Shown one piece after another: positions 25,397 through 39,905 of a stretch of 64,000 bases of DNA (positions are counted from its first letter, which is position 1; every line of letters starts with the position of its first letter). Position numbers and translations under genes: made by a program. The stretch is from Anniella stebbinsi (lineage: Eukaryota; Chordata; Lepidosauria; Squamata; Anniellidae): the NCBI GenBank assembly GCA_029215795.1, contig JARDYH010000002.1, positions 294,221,973 to 294,285,972 of the forward strand, written 5' to 3'. The notes beneath the pieces are model-generated. The model was not told the DNA's origin. It saw only the letters and a program-made list of their open reading frames with translations, and did not search any database.

Positions 25397-25828
25397 TATA
25401 AAACTTTAAAAACAATATTATTAGCAAGCCTGCCCTTGAGAATGAATAATTGCTTTCATGGTCAATTATCCCTAGGGGAAAGCAAAGTCATGGGAAGAGC
25501 CATTGGTTTCTTTCGTACTGTCAAACAGAGCTTTCAAAATCAAAATGTGAGTTAAGGGGCTTTATAGCAAAAGTGATGGTGTGAACATGTTCCCAAGCTG
25601 CCTTCTCCTCCATCGCAGCCTTTAGGTCTTAACGATTATTAACTCCCTCAGGTTTCTACTTAATATTCCTTCATCTCCTTAAATACACTCCACTGTATAG
25701 GGTCAGGTAATAAAGGTATGATGGGCTAAGCATTTAGCCATAAGAAATTACATGAAGAAGATAAAACTGCCAGAGCCAAAGCTTAGTGAGAACATTGCAG
25801 AAGTGCAAAGAAGCTTATACGCATAGGT

Positions 25829-26040
25829 TGGGTTTAGACAATATGATAACACACACTCAAGTGTTCAGTATGTATCGAGTGTGGGTTGTCGCTGAACCGT
25901 GGGTTGCTGTTGAAATGCGGATTATCATGTTGTCTGATGACCCTAACATACCATGGTTTGTTAACCACAAACAACCCACAGTTCACAACCCAACAACAAG
26001 CCATGGGTTCTTTTCATGGGTTGCTTGTGGGGCTCTTGCC
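25829..26040. repeat. Palindromic MITE-like stretch
   Basis: 'tagacaatatgataac' pairs with 'attatcatgttgtctgatga'. The following 'accatggtttgttaaccaca' and 'gccatgggttcttttcatgg' add further short palindromes. Confidence 0.55.
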
Positions 26041-26696
26041 TAAAGCTCTGCTCAGTTCTAGAATGCTCCAAATGACTGCTCTGCACAGCCACATAACCCA
26101 TATGTGCAAGTCACAGAGACCACTAAGAAATATATTTCTATGGATTTATAGGATTCCATCTTCATAGCCTCACAAGGAGATGCCTCCCTAATGAAATAAT
26201 AAAGACAGGGCCTCCCTTCTGATTTTAATTATTGTATGAACTAATATGCTTACAAAAAAGGGAGAGTAAAGGAAGCAAAGATGAGGAAGCTATATGATAG
26301 TCAACTTTCTAAAAGCCATCACCAAAAACATGTTTGAAATCAGGTGCTATTTTTCCCCAAATGAAAAGCCAATCAACATAGCATTATGCAGTTTAACACT
26401 AAGCATATTTTACCAAGCTAACTCTGTTGTGTCAATTATGGGACCTGCAGAGAAACAGAACTTATTGGACTTCTCAGTTTTCTTTCAGGGCTTTTGCAGG
26501 ATTACATGCAGCACAGGAACTACAATGGAATTATCGTTTTTCCTGGAGTGAGCTTCAAAGCCTCTTCATCAGAGTTCTTCCAGTGCTGGTGTCTTCTAAG
26601 GAGAACTTTAATGAGATCTCCAGCATACGGAGATGTAATGTTACATTGGTTGAACTAGAAATATCAAGGTAACATTTAAAAACTCAATGACCGAAT

Positions 26697-26915
26697 TTGC
26701 ACAGTCACGGTAGGAAAATAAGTGATGGTGGCTTATTTTCCTTCCTTGCTTATGCCGGTCTTGAGCCACCTAACTAGCATAATTACCTCACCGTGCATGG
26801 GTTGTTGTGACATCTGAACCAGGCGACGGTGGCTGGATGGGATGGTTTACAAACCACCCTGAAACCCGTGGCCTGTTCTAGGTGGCTTATTTTCCCTCTG
26901 TGATCATGTGAACCC
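26697..26915. mobile_element. MITE with GGAAAATAAG ends
   Basis: The left end 'cagtcacggtaggaaaataa' and the inverted right end 'tgatcacagagggaaaataa' form imperfect TIRs. A possible relative lies at 57770-58190. Confidence 0.6.
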
Positions 26916-27636
26916 ACCCATTATTTTCCTATAACTCTTGTTCCCCAGATAATGTTCCCAATCATTCTTCTATAGGATCTATTAAATGTAGGATGCCAGT
27001 AGGACAGGTGCATGAAGATAAACATGGTATTAGGGCTCCAATTCCTGGTATTTACAGAAAAGGAAGACTATGAAAACTGGTACACTATGCCCAAAGAACC
27101 AGTATATAAGGAACTCTTCACATGCAGAGAAATTATATGATGCAGCTTTTGGGGAATTGTACACTTCAGACTGTGCATAAAGAATTGCCTGTCTGAATGC
27201 TCTCCAGTGTAAAAAGTTCCCCGAACACAGAAACTATGTTGCTTTTTTTATGTTCAGGCACCTTTTTAATGTGAAATAACATTCAAACATGGAACATCAT
27301 CAGATGAGCATTTTATTGCACTCTCATTACTGGCCACTCATGTTTTTTTGTGGGTCATTTTGACAACGACGACTGTCTCCCGTGTGCCTCCTGCTCCTTT
27401 TCTCAGTTTTAGGGGCTCATCAGAGTGACAAAAGAAACCTGTTTTAATCCGCCTCTTTTGAGGTTGCACTATAAATTGCCCACTAGAAGGTGCTATCCCC
27501 ATTGAAATCTACAGGCTACATGATCACTGGTCACTTCTCCATGAAAAGTGCTCATTTTGAAAGCAGGACCAGCAAAAGAGCCCGCAGTAAGGAAATGTGA
27601 TTTCCCACAATTTTCACCCTGTCTGATGAGCCCCAT

Positions 27637-27675
27637 TGAATCATAGAATAGAAGAGTTGGAAGGGTCCTATAAGG
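27637..27675 (-). mobile_element. CR1 LINE 3' tip, left of an insertion
   Basis: 'gaatcatagaatagaagagt' followed by 'tggaagggtcctataagg' is the inverse of the CR1 3' end with its ATTCTATG octamer. The element resumes at 31011 after an inserted L2-like LINE. Confidence 0.85.
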
Positions 27676-30600
27676 AAACATCGCCTCTCCCCTCACTCTT
27701 CTCCTTCTGAAGAAGTTTGAGGCAGCTGGGAGCAGCAGGTAGCCAGCTGACTGGGACTTTAACACCGGGAGTGCAGAAGGAAAGTGGCTAGAAACATCGC
27801 CCGTCCCCCCATTCTTCTTCTTCTGAGCAGCTCGAGGCAGCCGGGAGCCAGCTGAGCTGTAATGTGTCTGGGAGCAGCAATACGTGTTGTGCAAGGCAGA
27901 GGGAGATATGGCCATAGCAGGGCAAAGTGCCATTACAGGGGAAGGAGAGATAGATATCTAATACCCATCTTACCTTCCGATCGCCCTGCTACCCCGGGGA
28001 TCTTGGGGAACGAACCAGGTCACCCACAGAACCTCTCCTTGCTCCTATGCAATGCCAGGTTGGTTAAAAACAAAACTAATATCATCTATGACCTCTTTAC
28101 AGATGAGGAGGCCGACCTGGCATGCTTCACAGAGACCTGGCTGGGAGATGACAGTGGCTCGACATGGGCCCAGGCTCTCCCAGCTGGGTACTGTGTTAGT
28201 GAGCAGGTGAGAGAAAATGGGCAGGGGGTGGAGTAGCTGTGGTCTACAAAGATAACTTTAACCTGACCAGACTTCCTGTCCATGAATTGAATCACATCGA
28301 GTGTGTGTACCTGAGTCTGAAGACCAGGGATAGACTAGGGATTCTGTTAGTGTACCGGCCACCCCGCTGCCTATCAGACTCCCTGGCCGAGCTCACGGAA
28401 CTGGTCTCGGAGCTGGTGTTGGATGCGCCCAGGCTTTTGGTCCTGAGCGACTTCAACATCCCATTCGAGACCGGCTTGTCAGGTGCAGCTCGGGAGTTCA
28501 TGGCATCCATGATAAACATGTTCTTATCCCAATTGGTCTCTGGACCTACACATTCAGCAGGTTACACCCTCGATGCTGTTTTCAGTTCTGAACAGGCGAA
28601 TCTGTTGTTGTCATGGACAGACCTCTGCATTGTCATGGACAGACCATTTTCTGGTCAGGGTTAGTATCACGGCTACCACCCGCCCCTGCAGGAGTGGCGG
28701 ACCTATTAAGATGGTCTGCCCTCGAAGGCTGATGGATCCTTCTGGATTCCAGAAAGCCTTGGAGGGTTCTATGGCTGGTATTGTCGACGATCCTGTAGAA
28801 GCCTTGGTCAATAGATGGAATCAAGACCTAACTAGGGCTATCGACACGATCGCCCCCAAACGTCCTCTCCGACCTGCTTCTAATTGGGCACCCTGGTATA
28901 CTGAAGATCTCAGGGAGTTGAAGCGGGAAGGGCAACGACTGGAGTGCCGATGGCAGAAAACTCAACTAGTATCTGACAAGACACGACATAGAGAACATCT
29001 TCGTTCCTATGGAGTGGTAATACGTGCAGCAAAGAAAGCTTTCTTCTCTGCACGCATTGCGTCTGCGAACTCGCGTCCAGCAGAACTGTTCAGGGTGGTG
29101 AGGGGTCTAACTCAGGCACCTTCCCCCCGAACCTGATTTTAGAGCCTTCGGCAGTTTACTGTGATGCCTTTAATGACCATTTCACAGATAAAATCTCTCG
29201 GATAAGAGCCAACTTAGAAACCGTCATTATAGCAGAAGCTGACAATGGAGTGTCCAGTAACTCCATGAGTAGAATTACACTGGATCAGTTTCAGTTGCTG
29301 AGTACTGAGGACATGGACAAGCTGCTTGGACAAGTGACAAGGATGACTTGCCCTCTTGATCTCTGTCCTTCTTGGCTGGTCATCCAGGGAGGAGATGCAG
29401 TTAAATCACATCTATAACATATTACTAATGCATCTCTCAGGGAGGGGAGTTTTCCATCATGTTTAAAAGAGGCGGTAGTATGGCTGCTTCTAAAAAAGCC
29501 CTCCCTGGACTCCCTGGACTTTAATAACTATAGGCCAGTATCAGATCTTCCATTTTTGGGCAAGGTGATTGAGAGGGCGGTTACCTTCCAACTCTAAGCA
29601 GTTTTGGATGATACAGATTTTCTAGACCCATTTCAAACCAGCTTCATAGGCAAGATACGGAGTTGAGACCGCTATGGTCGCCTTAGTGGATGATCTACGA
29701 CTGAGTATTGACGGGGAGTGTGTCCCTGTTGGTACTCCTGGACCTCTCAGTGGATTTTGATACCATCGACCATGGTATCCTTCTGGAATGCCTGAGGGGA
29801 TTGGGAATCGGGGGCACTGTGCTTCAGTGGTTCTGGTCCTATCTCTCAGGCAGGTTCCAGATGGTGATGCTTGGGGATACCTGCTCTTCAAAGAAGGAGC
29901 TGCTATGTGCTGTACCACAAGGTGCCATTCTTTCACCAATGCTGTTTAACATTTATATGAAACCGCTGGGAAAGATCATCTGGAGGCATGGGGCGGGGTG
30001 CTATCAATACGCTGATGACACCCAAATATATTTCTCTGTGCCTTCGACAACATCGTCAGCTAAGGATAGTGTGTCTCCTCTGAATGAATGCTTGGAGGCG
30101 GTAATGGGCTGGATGAGGAAAAACAAACTGAAGCTGAATCCAGACAAGACGGAGGTGCTTGCTGTCAAAGGCCGCAACCTGGGTTTGGAGGTGTGTCAAC
30201 CAGTTCTGGATGGGTTACACCTCCCTGAAAGACTGTATTCGCAGCTTGGGGGTACTCCCGGATCCGTCGCTCCAAATGACAGCCCAGATAGTTGCGACGG
30301 CCAGGAGTGCCTACTATCAGCTTCGACTGATTCACCAACTGCACCCCTTCCTAGAGTTGGAAGACCTAAAGATGGTAGTGCACGCGCTGGTAACTTCGAG
30401 GGTCGACTTCTGCAATGTGCTGTACATAGTGCTACCTTTGTGCCTAGTCCGGAAACTTCAATTAGTTCAAAATATGGCAGCCAAGTTGGTCACCGGTACA
30501 CCTAGGGATGACCACATAACACCACTCTTAAAATCACTCCATTGGCTGCCAATTAGTTTCCGGGCGAAGTATAAAGTGTTGGTTATTACCTTTAAAGCCC

Positions 30601-31010
30601 TACATGGTTGGAGTCCAGGTTACCTGAGGGATCGCCTTCTCCCGTATAATCCGCCCCGCACACTCAGGTCCTCTGGGAAGAATTTACTCCAGTCAGCCAG
30701 AACTAGGCTGACGAGTGTTACTCAGAGGACCTTCTCTTCTGCCGCTCCCAGACTGTGGAATGGCCTGCCGGAGGAGATTCGACAAATTAGCAGTCTTCTG
30801 GAATTTAAGAGAGCCACGAAGACTGCTCTCTTCCGGCAGGCCTACCCAGTTGAATTTTAAGACGTTTTTAATAATGTATTTGTTTTTATCTGTTTTAATG
30901 GTTTATCTATTTTATGATTTTTGTATTTATATTTGTTGTTGTTCCCTGCCTCGATCTGGATGGAGAGGCGCGTTAGAAATAAAATAAAAAATAAATAAAA
31001 TAAATAAATT
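27676..31010 (+). mobile_element. Nearly full-length L2-like LINE
   Basis: The order is a GC-rich 5' region with two related units (about 27676 and 27792, each starting 'gaaacatcgcc'), an endonuclease region, a reverse-transcriptase region, the ORF C-terminus RLWNGLPEEIR, a 3' UTR and an AAAT-rich tail at 30975-31010. A 5'-truncated relative on the other strand is at 45205-45972. The clade is chosen from the C-terminal text (SLHWLPISFRAKYKVLVITF) and the tail; L2 is my best guess and CR1-like is the alternative. Confidence 0.85.
27862..30860 (+). pseudogene. LINE ORF2 remnant: endonuclease plus reverse transcriptase
   Basis: The endonuclease begins near NLSLLLCNARLVKNKTN, with CFTETWLGDD (27862-28236). 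It continues in another frame from VYKDNF through GILLVYRPPR and LLVLSDFNIPFE (28239-28664). Another shift near 28630 leads to WTDHFLVRVS and a linker up to 29136. A third leads to NYRPVSDLPFLGKVIERAV (near 29525-29580). Then LDLSVDFDTIDHGIL (29708 on) and the catalytic YADD box (30008-30019) follow. A last shift near 30240 gives the C-terminal domain up to 30860. At least four frameshifts and internal stops near 29415 and 29597 mean no intact polymerase is encoded. Flanking GRK5 exons use a different strand. Confidence 0.85.
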
Positions 31011-31328
31011 GAGTCCAACCCCCTGCTAAATGCAGGAATCCACCTTAAGGCATACCTGACAGATGGCTGTATAGCTGCATCTTGAATGCTTCTAGTGTAA
31101 GAGAGCCCACGACCTCCCTAGGTAATTGGTTCCATTGTCATACTGCTCTAACAGGAAGTTTTTCCTGATGTCAAGCCAGCATCTGGCTTCCTGTAACTTC
31201 AGCCCATTATTCCACGTCCTGCACTCTGGGATGATCGAGAAAAGATTCTGGCTCTCCTCTGTGTGACAACCTTTCAAGTACTTGAAGAGTGCTATCATGT
31301 CTCCCCTCAGTCTTCTTACACCAGCTAC
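31011..31328 (-). mobile_element. CR1 LINE 3' region, right of the insertion
   Basis: 'gagtccaaccccctgctaaa', 'gaggtcgtgggctctcttac' (inverse) and 'ctttcaagtacttgaagagt' are standard CR1 3' text in antisense. It continues directly from 27675 apart from about 5 bp missing at the junction. Confidence 0.85.
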
Positions 31329-31329
31329 C

Positions 31330-31590
31330 TTGGACTCATCTAGCTGGAGATGCCAAAGATTGAATATGTGGTCTTCTACCCATATAAACTATGACCCCTT
31401 CCATTATAATCCTATGGCAGGAACCCTATAGACATATTTCAAGTGCCTTATATTGAGTCACCCTTGCCTATCTAACTAGCACCATCTACTCTGACTGGCA
31501 GCAGCTTCCTGAAGTCCTAGGCAGAGGTCCCAGCCCTGATACCAAAGACAGAGGTGCTGGGGAGTGAACTGAGGAATGTTATCTACCGGT
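31330..31590 (-). mobile_element. Two tRNA-SINE fragments, antisense
   Basis: 31330-31395 ('catctagctggagatgccaa') is the 5' part of the family. 31448-31590 ('gccttatattgagtc', 'ctactctgactggcagcagc') is a second copy. Confidence 0.6.
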
Positions 31591-31664
31591 AGAAACAACA
31601 CATACAGACCATAACTGTTATTCAGGACACGTACAATTTTCTGAAGGCACTGGAAGTATATTTA

Positions 31665-31856
<192 letters not shown>

Positions 31857-32412
31857 CTAGAAAGATAGTTGTGACAGTTCAAGCGTAAGAAAATTCTTGT
31901 TGCATAGATACCATTCATTGCAAATGTTTCGTGTTAGGAGTGACATAGGACATCATATGGTTTACAAGGAAGAAAAAGGAATTGGACAAATGGCCAACTA
32001 TACCCCCCCCCCCCCAAGATTTAAAAGCAGCCAGATAATTTAATTGGGTGTATAAGATTATGATGATCACAAGCGATACTGTGGATTCACATTTCCATGA
32101 ACACTTTTAGGAAATGTACAGATTTGACAATATATATCCTCATTTATCTATCCCCTATAATGTCAGCAGCAGCTCAACAGCTGTCAAAAGAAGCATGATA
32201 TATTCTGGACTTTTGTACTCTCGTAGGTACTTGTAGACAAGCCAAAGGAGCTTGCATTCCATTATTGGGATCCCGCTGCAGAAAACAACACCATGAACAT
32301 TAACTTTGGAACCACTCAATTATAGTGAATGGTGTATAATACAATATGTGGTAGCAACAGTAATAGCAAAAGAAACCAACATCAGGAGATGTACTCCTGG
32401 AGGTTTCTGTTA

Positions 32413-32694
<282 letters not shown>

Positions 32695-32895
32695 TTAATT
32701 AGCAAAACCTCTTCTTGACAAAACTACATATCTCAACCCCCTGAGCTCTTTAAGAATTTCTTTGGAATTAAGTAAGCAGATTTACTCTGCTACTGCTGGA
32801 AAAGATGTATTTGGGTATGGCAAAAGGAGCAAATTATGAAGAGAAATGCAGAGAGCACACTGCCTTCTAAAGGGGGAGGGCATAAGAGCCTTTGA

Positions 32896-33062
32896 AGTGA
32901 CCATACAAAAAGGAGGACAGGGCTCCTGCAGCTTTAACTGTTGTCATGAAGAGGGAATTTCACCTGGTGCTGCACGTATACAAATGGCATCTGCTGAAAT
33001 TCCATCTTCATCACAACTGTTAAAGATACAGAAGCCCTGTCCTCCTTTTCATATCAATCCTA
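32896..33062. mobile_element. Family F5 element, single diverged copy
   Basis: It has the ends 'aaaaaggaggacagggctcc' and inverse 'gccctgtcctccttttcata'. It is similar to each arm of the inverted repeat at 997-1314. Confidence 0.75.
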
Positions 33063-33366
33063 AATAACCTTACCACCAAAAGAAATGACTCCCTATAAGA
33101 CAGTTAAGTCCAGAGACTCCGTACCTCACCCCTCAGTAAGACCAATATGTCCAGAGTTTAAAGTGACACAATTGCATAAAAAATAAAGAATAAAGCTTAT
33201 AGAACTGGCCACATTAATCCTCCAGAGGGTTAAGCCACACGGGAGAAGGAGTACCCTGCTGCAGCGAGCTAGGAAACTGGAATGCACCCTGAACCACTTT
33301 TCAAAGGGACGAAGAAATCTATGAAATGTGTTTTAAAGTAGTATTTGCAGTGAGGCCTCTCAAAAA

Positions 33367-33503
33367 CTCAGCTGGATCCAGATTTAGTCATACTTAGTGG
33401 ACACCCATTGAAATCAATGTGACTTTAGTTAGTCATGACTAAGTTAAGCCCCAGTGAATTTAATGGGTCCACTCTAAATATGACTAAATATGGATCCACT
33501 CCA
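33367..33503. repeat. Foldback family F3 copy
   Basis: 'ggatccagatttagtcatac' pairs with 'gactaaatatggatccactc', and 'acttagttagtcatgact'-type text pairs inside. Confidence 0.7.
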
Positions 33504-33678
33504 TTATGTTTTACTAGTACTTTAGATTTACATACAAGTAATTATTATCTCTCACACACATCCACACCACTTAAGGGTCAAACATGAAAATCGTATAGTG
33601 ATTAACATTTTCATGCTCAATCCATTAGATTTATTTGGCCACAGGTTAGTCTGTTATCCTGAGGAGGAAATAGTTTTA

Positions 33679-36027
<2,349 letters not shown>

Positions 36028-36065
<38 letters not shown>
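36028..36065. repeat. (ATT)n microsatellite
   Basis: Twelve to thirteen ATT units. They give a poly-Ile artefact frame. Confidence 0.95.
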
Positions 36066-36339
36066 TTAAAAAACATTTTTAAATTCCTGTACTGTTTGGA
36101 ATGCTTTGTTAACAAATGCATTCTAAAAGTGGCAAGAGAAGGCATTCCACATATGCTCAAATATGTTGTCCACTTCCTTATTACTTCACATATTATTTAC
36201 ACTGAAAGCAGGTTCTAGGCAAAGTCCTGACACAAGCTCTGTGAATCGCTAAAGTGCATGACTGTTCAGTGCATTAGAGTAAATTAGCACCAAATTTCCC
36301 CATCGTCTATAGAAGGCTTCATGCATCATTTTCACACAG

Positions 36340-36640
36340 TGCATAGTCAAACTATGGAGTTTGCTACCACCAGATGTAGGGATGGTTGCCAACATGGATG
36401 GCTTTAAAAGAGTAGACAAATTCATGGAGGACAAGGCTATCAATGTACTAATCAGGATGGTTATATATCAGAGGCAGTATGCTTCTGAATGCCAATTTCT
36501 GGAGAACATAAAGGGGAACATGCTGTTGCACTCATGTCCTGTCTATGGTAGGCATCTCTGGCAACAGAATGTTAGACTAGATATGCCTTTGGCCTGATCC
36601 AGCATGGCTTTTCTTACTTTTTTATGTTCTTAAGGCCCAA
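36340..36640 (+). mobile_element. CR1-like LINE 3' end, copy 2
   Basis: The text 'agtttgctaccaccagatgt', DGFKRVDKFMEDKAIN (translated), 'gcctgatccagcatggcttt' and 'tttttatgttctta' parallels 5750-6053. The protein part is the very end of a LINE ORF. Confidence 0.7.
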
Positions 36641-36744
36641 AACGTAAACTTTGACTTATTTGCTGAAAGTAGTAAAAGCATCATTCTACCTCACCTATGT
36701 TCCATGATAACATACATGCCTACAGAGTCCACCTGCAACACTTA

Positions 36745-36843
<99 letters not shown>

Positions 36844-37088
36844 TCAGATGAAAAAAAAACAAGACAAACATTTTACAATCCTGAGCTTCACTACAAAAAG
36901 GTGTTCCACTTCCTTTGAGTGAGTGTGGCTAGTCTAATGGCCACTACTTCACAAGTAAATGTGAAGAAATGTTAAAAATATAATGCATGTTATGGTCAAT
37001 ATCAAATTCTGTGAATGTTGATGGTACCAGTCATTGCTAATATTTGAGGTTAGCAGATGCCTAGATTTTTGCTGATTAATGTCAACAC

Positions 37089-37214
37089 AGGCAGGATCGA
37101 CACTACTGCTTTATAACAATTTATAACGGTATTGACGGCTGTTGGGGCCCAGGACACACTCCATATAACTGTTTTCAAACCACTTTCAAAGTATTATGTC
37201 CTGCTTGGTGTAGA
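37089..37214. mobile_element. Short MITE, GGCAGGATC family
   Basis: The unit runs from 'aggcaggatcgacactactg' to 'atgtcctgcttggtgtagat'. A second copy is at 60016-60133. The ends are imperfect inverses. Confidence 0.7.
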
Positions 37215-37837
37215 TCTGGTCACATTCTATCAACCAATTTCTCTCTTACCAGTAACTCCTTTATTTATGGCCTTAGAGCTCCCTTGTTTATTTAAAAACA
37301 ACAACCAGGCACCATTTCTGAATGTACATAGTTAACTACATGCTGTGCAAAGCTGGATTATTTCAGCTTGGTAATTAAGAACAGTTCTTTATTTGTAAGA
37401 AACAAGGGTTGTTTTCATATCACTACTTGATTTTTGGTTTCTCACTTTGATTCAAGACAAGTTTTTACAATACATTTTAAGCTCTGAAACCAGTAGGAGC
37501 CAGAACAACAACCAAGAGCTTTTAATATCAAGCCCAGCTATGTCTTTGTCATAACTAAATTTTCCATCCATCTGGTATACGTTAAACCAGTACTCCAACA
37601 TACAAGATACAAACAAAGTCAATGGGACAAAACTAGCTTGTTGTTAATGCCATGAACAATTCTCAACTTCTTCCACAGCAAAGAACAAAATGAAAGCAGG
37701 AAAAAAATGCCATTCAAACACAGCAGAACTACAAAACAGACTCATAGGCGTGCGCACAGGTGGTTCACCTGGTGCCCAGGCACCACCTAATGAAAAGTCC
37801 GGGAAAGGTGCGGCACGGAGAGAAGGGTGGGAAGCAG

Positions 37838-38284
37838 GCCGTGTGTTGTCCGAAGCTATGGAAAGTGCACAGATGGCCTACACTATTAGCATGACTAACA
37901 CGCTAATAGCGTAGGCCACCTGTGCACTTTCCGGAGCTTCGGACAATGTGTGGCCTCCTCTGCCCCCTCCCCCCCCCGCACCTTTCCCAGTATGAAAGGG
38001 TCTCTTAATGCTTGAATTAAGAGGCCCTTTCACACTGGGAAAGGTGGGAGGGGGAGGAGGAGGGGGCAGAGCAGGCCGTGCGTTCTCCAGAGCTCCGGAA
38101 AGCGTGGAGATCACCTAACGCCATTAGCGTGGCCGGGAGGACTCTCCCAGCCACGCTAATGGCGTTAGATGATCTCCATGCCTCTAGAGAACACGCGGCC
38201 TGCTCTATCCCCCTCCCACCTTTCCCAGTATGAAACGGCCTCTTAATTCAAGTGTTAAGAGACCCTTTCATACTAGGAAAGGTG
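37838..38284. repeat. Array of four alternating palindromes
   Basis: Palindromes lie at 37838-37955, 37980-38047, 38073-38203 and 38218-38284. The first and third share one sequence ('ggccgtg', 'ctattagc' or 'ccattagc' core). The second and fourth share another ('cctttcccagtatgaaa'). The array is thus a two-fold tandem repeat of about 237 bp in which every half is itself self-complementary. Confidence 0.85.
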
Positions 38285-39062
38285 TGGGGGGGGGGGGGAA
38301 CGGAGCAGTCACAGCTTACCTGCTCTTTCCTCTCCCTCAGTCTCGTGATACTTCAGGATGAGACTTCTGACATTTCATCCCCATCTCGTGAGACTTGTGG
38401 GAGAGGCGGGGTCTGAGTACGAGCGGCAAAAAAGAAGGAGGCAGCAGCAGCAGCAGCGTGGGCCTGGGGGTAAGTAAGGCAGGGCAGGCGGGCAGCGTGG
38501 GCAGGCAGAGGGCAGGGCATGTGGGCGGTCGAGCAGCGGGTGGCGGTTGAGCAAGCAAGCGAGCGGTGGGTGAGCAAATAGCGGGCAGGTTGGGTGGGCA
38601 GACAGCGGGCAGCGCAGGCGGGCTGCTGGCAGCTGAGCAGCAGGAAGCCTAAGGATGAAGGTGCGAGGGGTGAGGTAGGGGCTCAAACTGCAGGCTCAAA
38701 GGAGTGGTTTTTTGCTTTGCACACAGAACCTCGGTCTAATTACCAGCCAATATGCTTCACTTTGCTTTTTTAAAAATGAGTTTCTGCAGGAGCAAACAAA
38801 TGTGGATTCAAAGGACACAGAGTTTTGTGTTTTGGATGTTCAGACTCCACCTCTGATTATTGCTCCTATTTCTGCTTACCCAGGTGCCCAAGTCACTGAA
38901 CTTTCTTGCCAGTTATTTTATATATTACCTGCAAGTATTTTCATGTATATATCAAAATGTACAACAAAATGTACAACATTATGATGTATAACATATGACT
39001 CAGTGCCTTTTACAGCTACTCAACGTTCCTACATAGCTTTTCAGACAAGGGAATAACTTTGG

Positions 39063-39300
39063 ATCATTTCACTTGCATGTGTTGTAGATCACAAGCTGAA
39101 TATGAGCCAACAGTGTGATGTGGCTGCAAAAAAAGCAAATGCTATTTTGAGATGCATTAATAGAGTATAGCTTCCAAATCGCATGAGGTACTGGCTCCCC
39201 TTTATTTGGCACTGGTTAGGCCTCATCTTGAATATTGCATCCAGTTCTGGGCACCACACTTCAAAAGGGATGCATACAACTTGGAGGCCTAAATCCAATT
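39063..39300 (+). mobile_element. CR1 LINE ORF fragment
   Basis: The plus-strand translation gives MSQQCDVAAKKANAILRCIN, then a stop, then text like [20 protein letters not shown]. This is the CR1 domain just after the polymerase core, cut at both ends and carrying a stop. Confidence 0.75.
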
Positions 39301-39799
39301 GCTACTCCTAACTAGAATAGACACAGTGAATCAATGGGAACTTGTTAAGTCCACACTTATCTAAGTTCCATTGCTTCAATGTGTTTGTTCTGGTGGGGAC
39401 TAGCAATTGGACTGGTGATCTGATCTGTTTCTGTAATAGCCAGAAATGCAGAATGTGATACTGCTGGACCCAGAGTTCAGCCACCAGAAAATCTGAGTTT
39501 TTCTTTTAAAAAAGGATTGTAGCCTTTATGGCTGCAAATATGTCATTGGAAGTGTGTCATAATGTCTGCTGAAATCTCAGCATTTGTATTCTTTGATGGT
39601 GATGTGACCCGCTTTTGTTTTTGAGAGACATGTTTGTAAAATAAACATGGGAAGTGGTGATGTTGTAGTTCTGTCCCTTTCCCCCTTTTTCCAAGCTCTG
39701 ACTGCATTTCACAACAGTAATGGTTTAGTTGTAGGATTCAGAGATGTTCGACGATATCATATTTTATTGACTTTTAGATTCTGGTTTACAGTTCAGTAA

Positions 39800-39905
39800 A
39801 TCAGATGTGTGACCAAGGTCACACACCCTTGGGGACGGTTATGTCAGGATGGGCACACATCCTTGGGGGCTGGACATGTTGGGGTTGGCGCGCCTCCTTG
39901 AGGGT
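39800..39905. repeat. Tandem repeat, about 37-41 bp unit, three copies
   Basis: 'cacacacccttggggacggt', 'cacacatccttgggggctgg' and 'cgcgcctccttgagggtcgg' head successive units. Confidence 0.65.

Noticed and set aside
27493..27933. 146-residue minus-strand frame
   Set aside because: It lies over the CR1 tip and the LINE 5' region in antisense; no motif.
38337..38686. Overlapping proline- and alanine-rich minus frames
   Set aside because: They are products of the G-rich minisatellite inside the hAT-like element.
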